Assembly (NCBI GenBank): GCA_024959975.1
Contig: JANXFM010000113.1
Span: 1-7,843, forward strand
Length of the DNA stretch: 7,843 nucleotides
DNA from: Flavobacteriales bacterium
Lineage (GTDB): Bacteria > Bacteroidota > Bacteroidia > Flavobacteriales > UBA7430
Reading direction: 5' to 3'
Both the position numbers and the translations under genes were made by a program. Position 1 is the first letter of the stretch. Each line of letters starts with the position of its first letter. A model generated the notes under the pieces. That model was not told the origin of the DNA. It ran no database searches and saw only the letters and a program-made list of their open reading frames with translations. This document shows, piece after piece, positions 6,586-7,843 of the stretch.

Positions 6586-6756
6586 TTATAGAGTAAAAAA
6601 ACTACTCGATTTAATAATTTAGTTTATATCATAATCCGTTACTCAAAACCAGACCATGGGAGTGACAAGGGCGAAGCCGTGTAAAAACGACACAAATACC
6701 GGAAGAACAGGTAATTAATTATTCACCTGTAGTAGGGCCCTCTTAAAACAAACACA
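6586..6756 (+). ncRNA. Structured 5' leader RNA, copy 2 (candidate cis-regulatory RNA)
   Basis: Diverged second copy of the leader at 2146-2307, here before the regulator and ugd. Matching parts are: a first hairpin GAGTA (6591-6595) with TACTC (6603-6607); ATCCGTT (6634-6640); CCA (6649-6651) with TGG (6657-6659); TGGGAGTGAC (6657-6666); GGGCGAAGCCGTGT (6669-6682); and GTGT with ACAC (6690-6693). The last arm has a different sequence from copy 1 but is again a hairpin: ACAGGT (6707-6712) with ACCTGT (6725-6730). AGGGC (6668-6672) can pair with GCCCT (6737-6741), a compensated change from GGGGC/GCCCC in copy 1. TAGTAGG (6730-6736) is 27 bases before the proposed start codon, as in copy 1. With the upstream sod fragment and promoter it fills the 391-base gap after cysQ. 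Confidence 0.7.
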
Positions 6757-7269
6757 ATCCTAAACGTATTAATTTCATCCAAGACAAGGATTAGGCTGTT
6801 ACTCAAATTCTTTTTGAATGCGAATAACAAAGCCTATTTACGTGGACTTGCCCAGGAATTTGGTGAGTCTACCAACGCGGTGCGCATAGAATTGAACAAG
6901 CTGGAAGGGGCCGGCATGCTTTGTTCCGAGTATGATGGAAATAAAAAATATTTCTGTGCGAACAAAAAACATCCACTCTTTACAGACATACAAAACATCG
7001 TACACAAATACGTAGGTCTCGACCGGATTATAGAAGATGTTGTAAAACAACTTGGTGCAGTGAAAAAAGTCTACCTCACCGGCGATTGGGCGAAGGGAAA
7101 AGAGTCTGATGTAATCGACTTATGTATTGTCGGAACAAATCTCAATAAACACTATCTACTAGAACTGATTGAAAAAACGGAACGTTTAATCGGTAAAAAA
7201 ATTAAATACCTCACATATCAGGACAGCAAGAACATTAAAGAGGCATTGGTGCTTTGGAGCGATGAGTAG
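6757..7269 (+). CDS. Winged-helix regulator with degenerate nucleotidyltransferase-like domain (probable ATC start)
   Basis: Probably a 170-residue DNA-binding regulator. The N-terminal part (about 7-70) reads as a winged helix of ArsR/MarR type: SSKTRIRLLLKFF, then AYLRGLAQEFGESTNAVR as the helix-turn-helix, then KLEGAGML and a short wing (DGNKKYF). The C-terminal part (about 100-170) resembles MNT-type nucleotidyltransferase folds (VYLTGDWAKGKESDVIDL), but the usual GS is GD and the D-x-D is spaced DVID, so catalysis is doubtful. No ATG or GTG exists in the open frame (6736 on). A TTG at 6814 would remove the first helix. The ATC at 6757 gives the N-terminus LNVLISSKTR that I recall for homologues, and aligns exactly with the ATG of copy 1. 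Homologues commonly precede ugd in flavobacterial polysaccharide loci, by recollection. Its target is unknown; the leader or operon it opens is a fair guess. Confidence 0.75.
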   Translation: MLNVLISSKTRIRLLLKFFLNANNKAYLRGLAQEFGESTNAVRIELNKLEGAGMLCSEYDGNKKYFCANKKHPLFTDIQNIVHKYVGLDRIIEDVVKQLGAVKKVYLTGDWAKGKESDVIDLCIVGTNLNKHYLLELIEKTERLIGKKIKYLTYQDSKNIKEALVLWSDE

Positions 7270-7308
7270 TTTACATATAAAATCACAAAGTCTTTTAAAG
7301 TTGAAATA

Positions 7309-7843
7309 ATGAAATTAGTAATCATCGGAACAGGATATGTAGGATTGGTAACCGGAGCCTGCTTTGCAGAAATGGGCAACCAGGTTACCTGTATCGACAT
7401 AGACCAACAAAAAATTAAAAACCTAAAAAACGGCATCATCCCAATTTATGAACCAGGCCTGGAAGATATGGTCGTTCGTAACTATAAAAAGGGAAACCTG
7501 AATTTTACAACATCCTTAAAAGAAGGAATACAAAATGCAGAGATTACCTTTATAGCCGTAGGAACACCCATGGGTGAAGACGGATCTGCAGATCTAAAAT
7601 ACGTTTTAGGTGTAGCTGCAGAAATAGGACAGGAAATGAATAATTCTATGGTGGTGGTTGACAAATCTACAGTTCCCGTAGGGACGGCAGACAAAGTAAA
7701 AGCAACCATCCAACAAGAATTAAAACGTAGAGATAAAAAAATAAATGTCCACGTAGTTTCAAATCCTGAATTTTTAAAAGAAGGGGCTGCCGTTGAAGAT
7801 TTCATGAAACCCGACCGAGTGGTTGTAGGAGCTGAACAAGAAG
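7309..7843 (+). CDS. ugd: UDP-glucose 6-dehydrogenase, N-terminal part (3' end outside window)
   Basis: Oxidises UDP-glucose to UDP-glucuronate with two NAD, supplying a sugar for exopolysaccharide or capsule; close relatives act on UDP-GlcNAc or GDP-mannose. The frame starts at ATG 7309 and runs off the window after 178 codons. Visible are the Rossmann NAD motif GTGYVGL near residue 7, the acidic CIDID at the end of the second strand, YEPGLEDM, AVGTPMGEDGSADL, VVDKSTVPVGTADKV, and NPEFLKEGAAVEDFMKPDRVVVG. The last two stretches point to UDP-glucose dehydrogenase rather than the GDP-mannose enzyme. The catalytic cysteine lies beyond the window. It follows the regulator gene by 39 bases without a recognisable promoter or terminator, so the two are probably co-transcribed. 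Confidence 0.93.
   Translation, partial: MKLVIIGTGYVGLVTGACFAEMGNQVTCIDIDQQKIKNLKNGIIPIYEPGLEDMVVRNYKKGNLNFTTSLKEGIQNAEITFIAVGTPMGEDGSADLKYVLGVAAEIGQEMNNSMVVVDKSTVPVGTADKVKATIQQELKRRDKKINVHVVSNPEFLKEGAAVEDFMKPDRVVVGAEQE

Larger units (their letters stand above)
6528..6759 (+). repeat. Direct repeat, copy 2 (promoter plus leader)
   Basis: Partner of 2088-2310 in the same orientation, so the two copies bracket the whole sulfate-activation operon. The copies have diverged a good deal outside the core blocks, which suggests an old duplication or independent upkeep of one regulatory element rather than a recent event. Confidence 0.8.

Noticed and set aside
6814..7269. Regulator read as a 151-residue protein starting at TTG 6814
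   Set aside because: It cuts off the first helix of the winged-helix domain, whose coding sequence continues upstream in frame, and ignores the exact alignment of ATC 6757 with the ATG of the first leader.
7482..7805. Minus-strand open frame of 107 residues
   Set aside because: It is the reverse-strand shadow of ugd, whose motifs are clear in the plus frame.

Overview
The window looks like a chromosome segment of a Bacteroidota member, probably a flavobacterium. It is AT-rich, its genes lack strong Shine-Dalgarno sites, its promoters have the Bacteroidetes form (TTG, about 19 bases, then TAnnTTTG-like), and the proteins read as flavobacterial. No species can be named from the sequence alone.

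Left part (1-1931): the 3' two thirds of aspS (aspartyl-tRNA synthetase) converges on a complete Mn-type superoxide dismutase gene on the minus strand. A strong bidirectional terminator hairpin lies between them.

Middle (about 2088-6365): a promoter and a long leader RNA precede a tight five-gene plus-strand operon: a two-repeat DUF2061 membrane protein, cysC (APS kinase), cysD and cysN (ATP sulfurylase), and cysQ (PAP phosphatase). Together these make PAPS from sulfate and remove the PAP left after sulfate transfer. No reductive genes (cysH, cysI, cysJ) are in the operon. With an exopolysaccharide-type locus next door, a role in supplying PAPS for polysaccharide sulfation is plausible.

Right part (6366-7843): a decayed copy of the 3' end of the sod gene, then a second diverged copy of the same promoter and leader RNA, then a small winged-helix/nucleotidyltransferase-fold regulator, then the start of ugd (UDP-glucose 6-dehydrogenase), an enzyme typical of polysaccharide loci.

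The most interesting signal is the pair of leader RNAs (about 2146-2307 and 6586-6756). They share promoter spacing, near-invariant core blocks, several helices that are kept although loops and one arm differ, and exactly 27 bases from TAGTAGG to the start codon. I do not recognise a named RNA family. They look like a cis-regulatory RNA that ties the PAPS operon to the polysaccharide locus. The second leader also shows that the regulator probably starts at a non-canonical ATC codon, placed exactly where the first leader has ATG.
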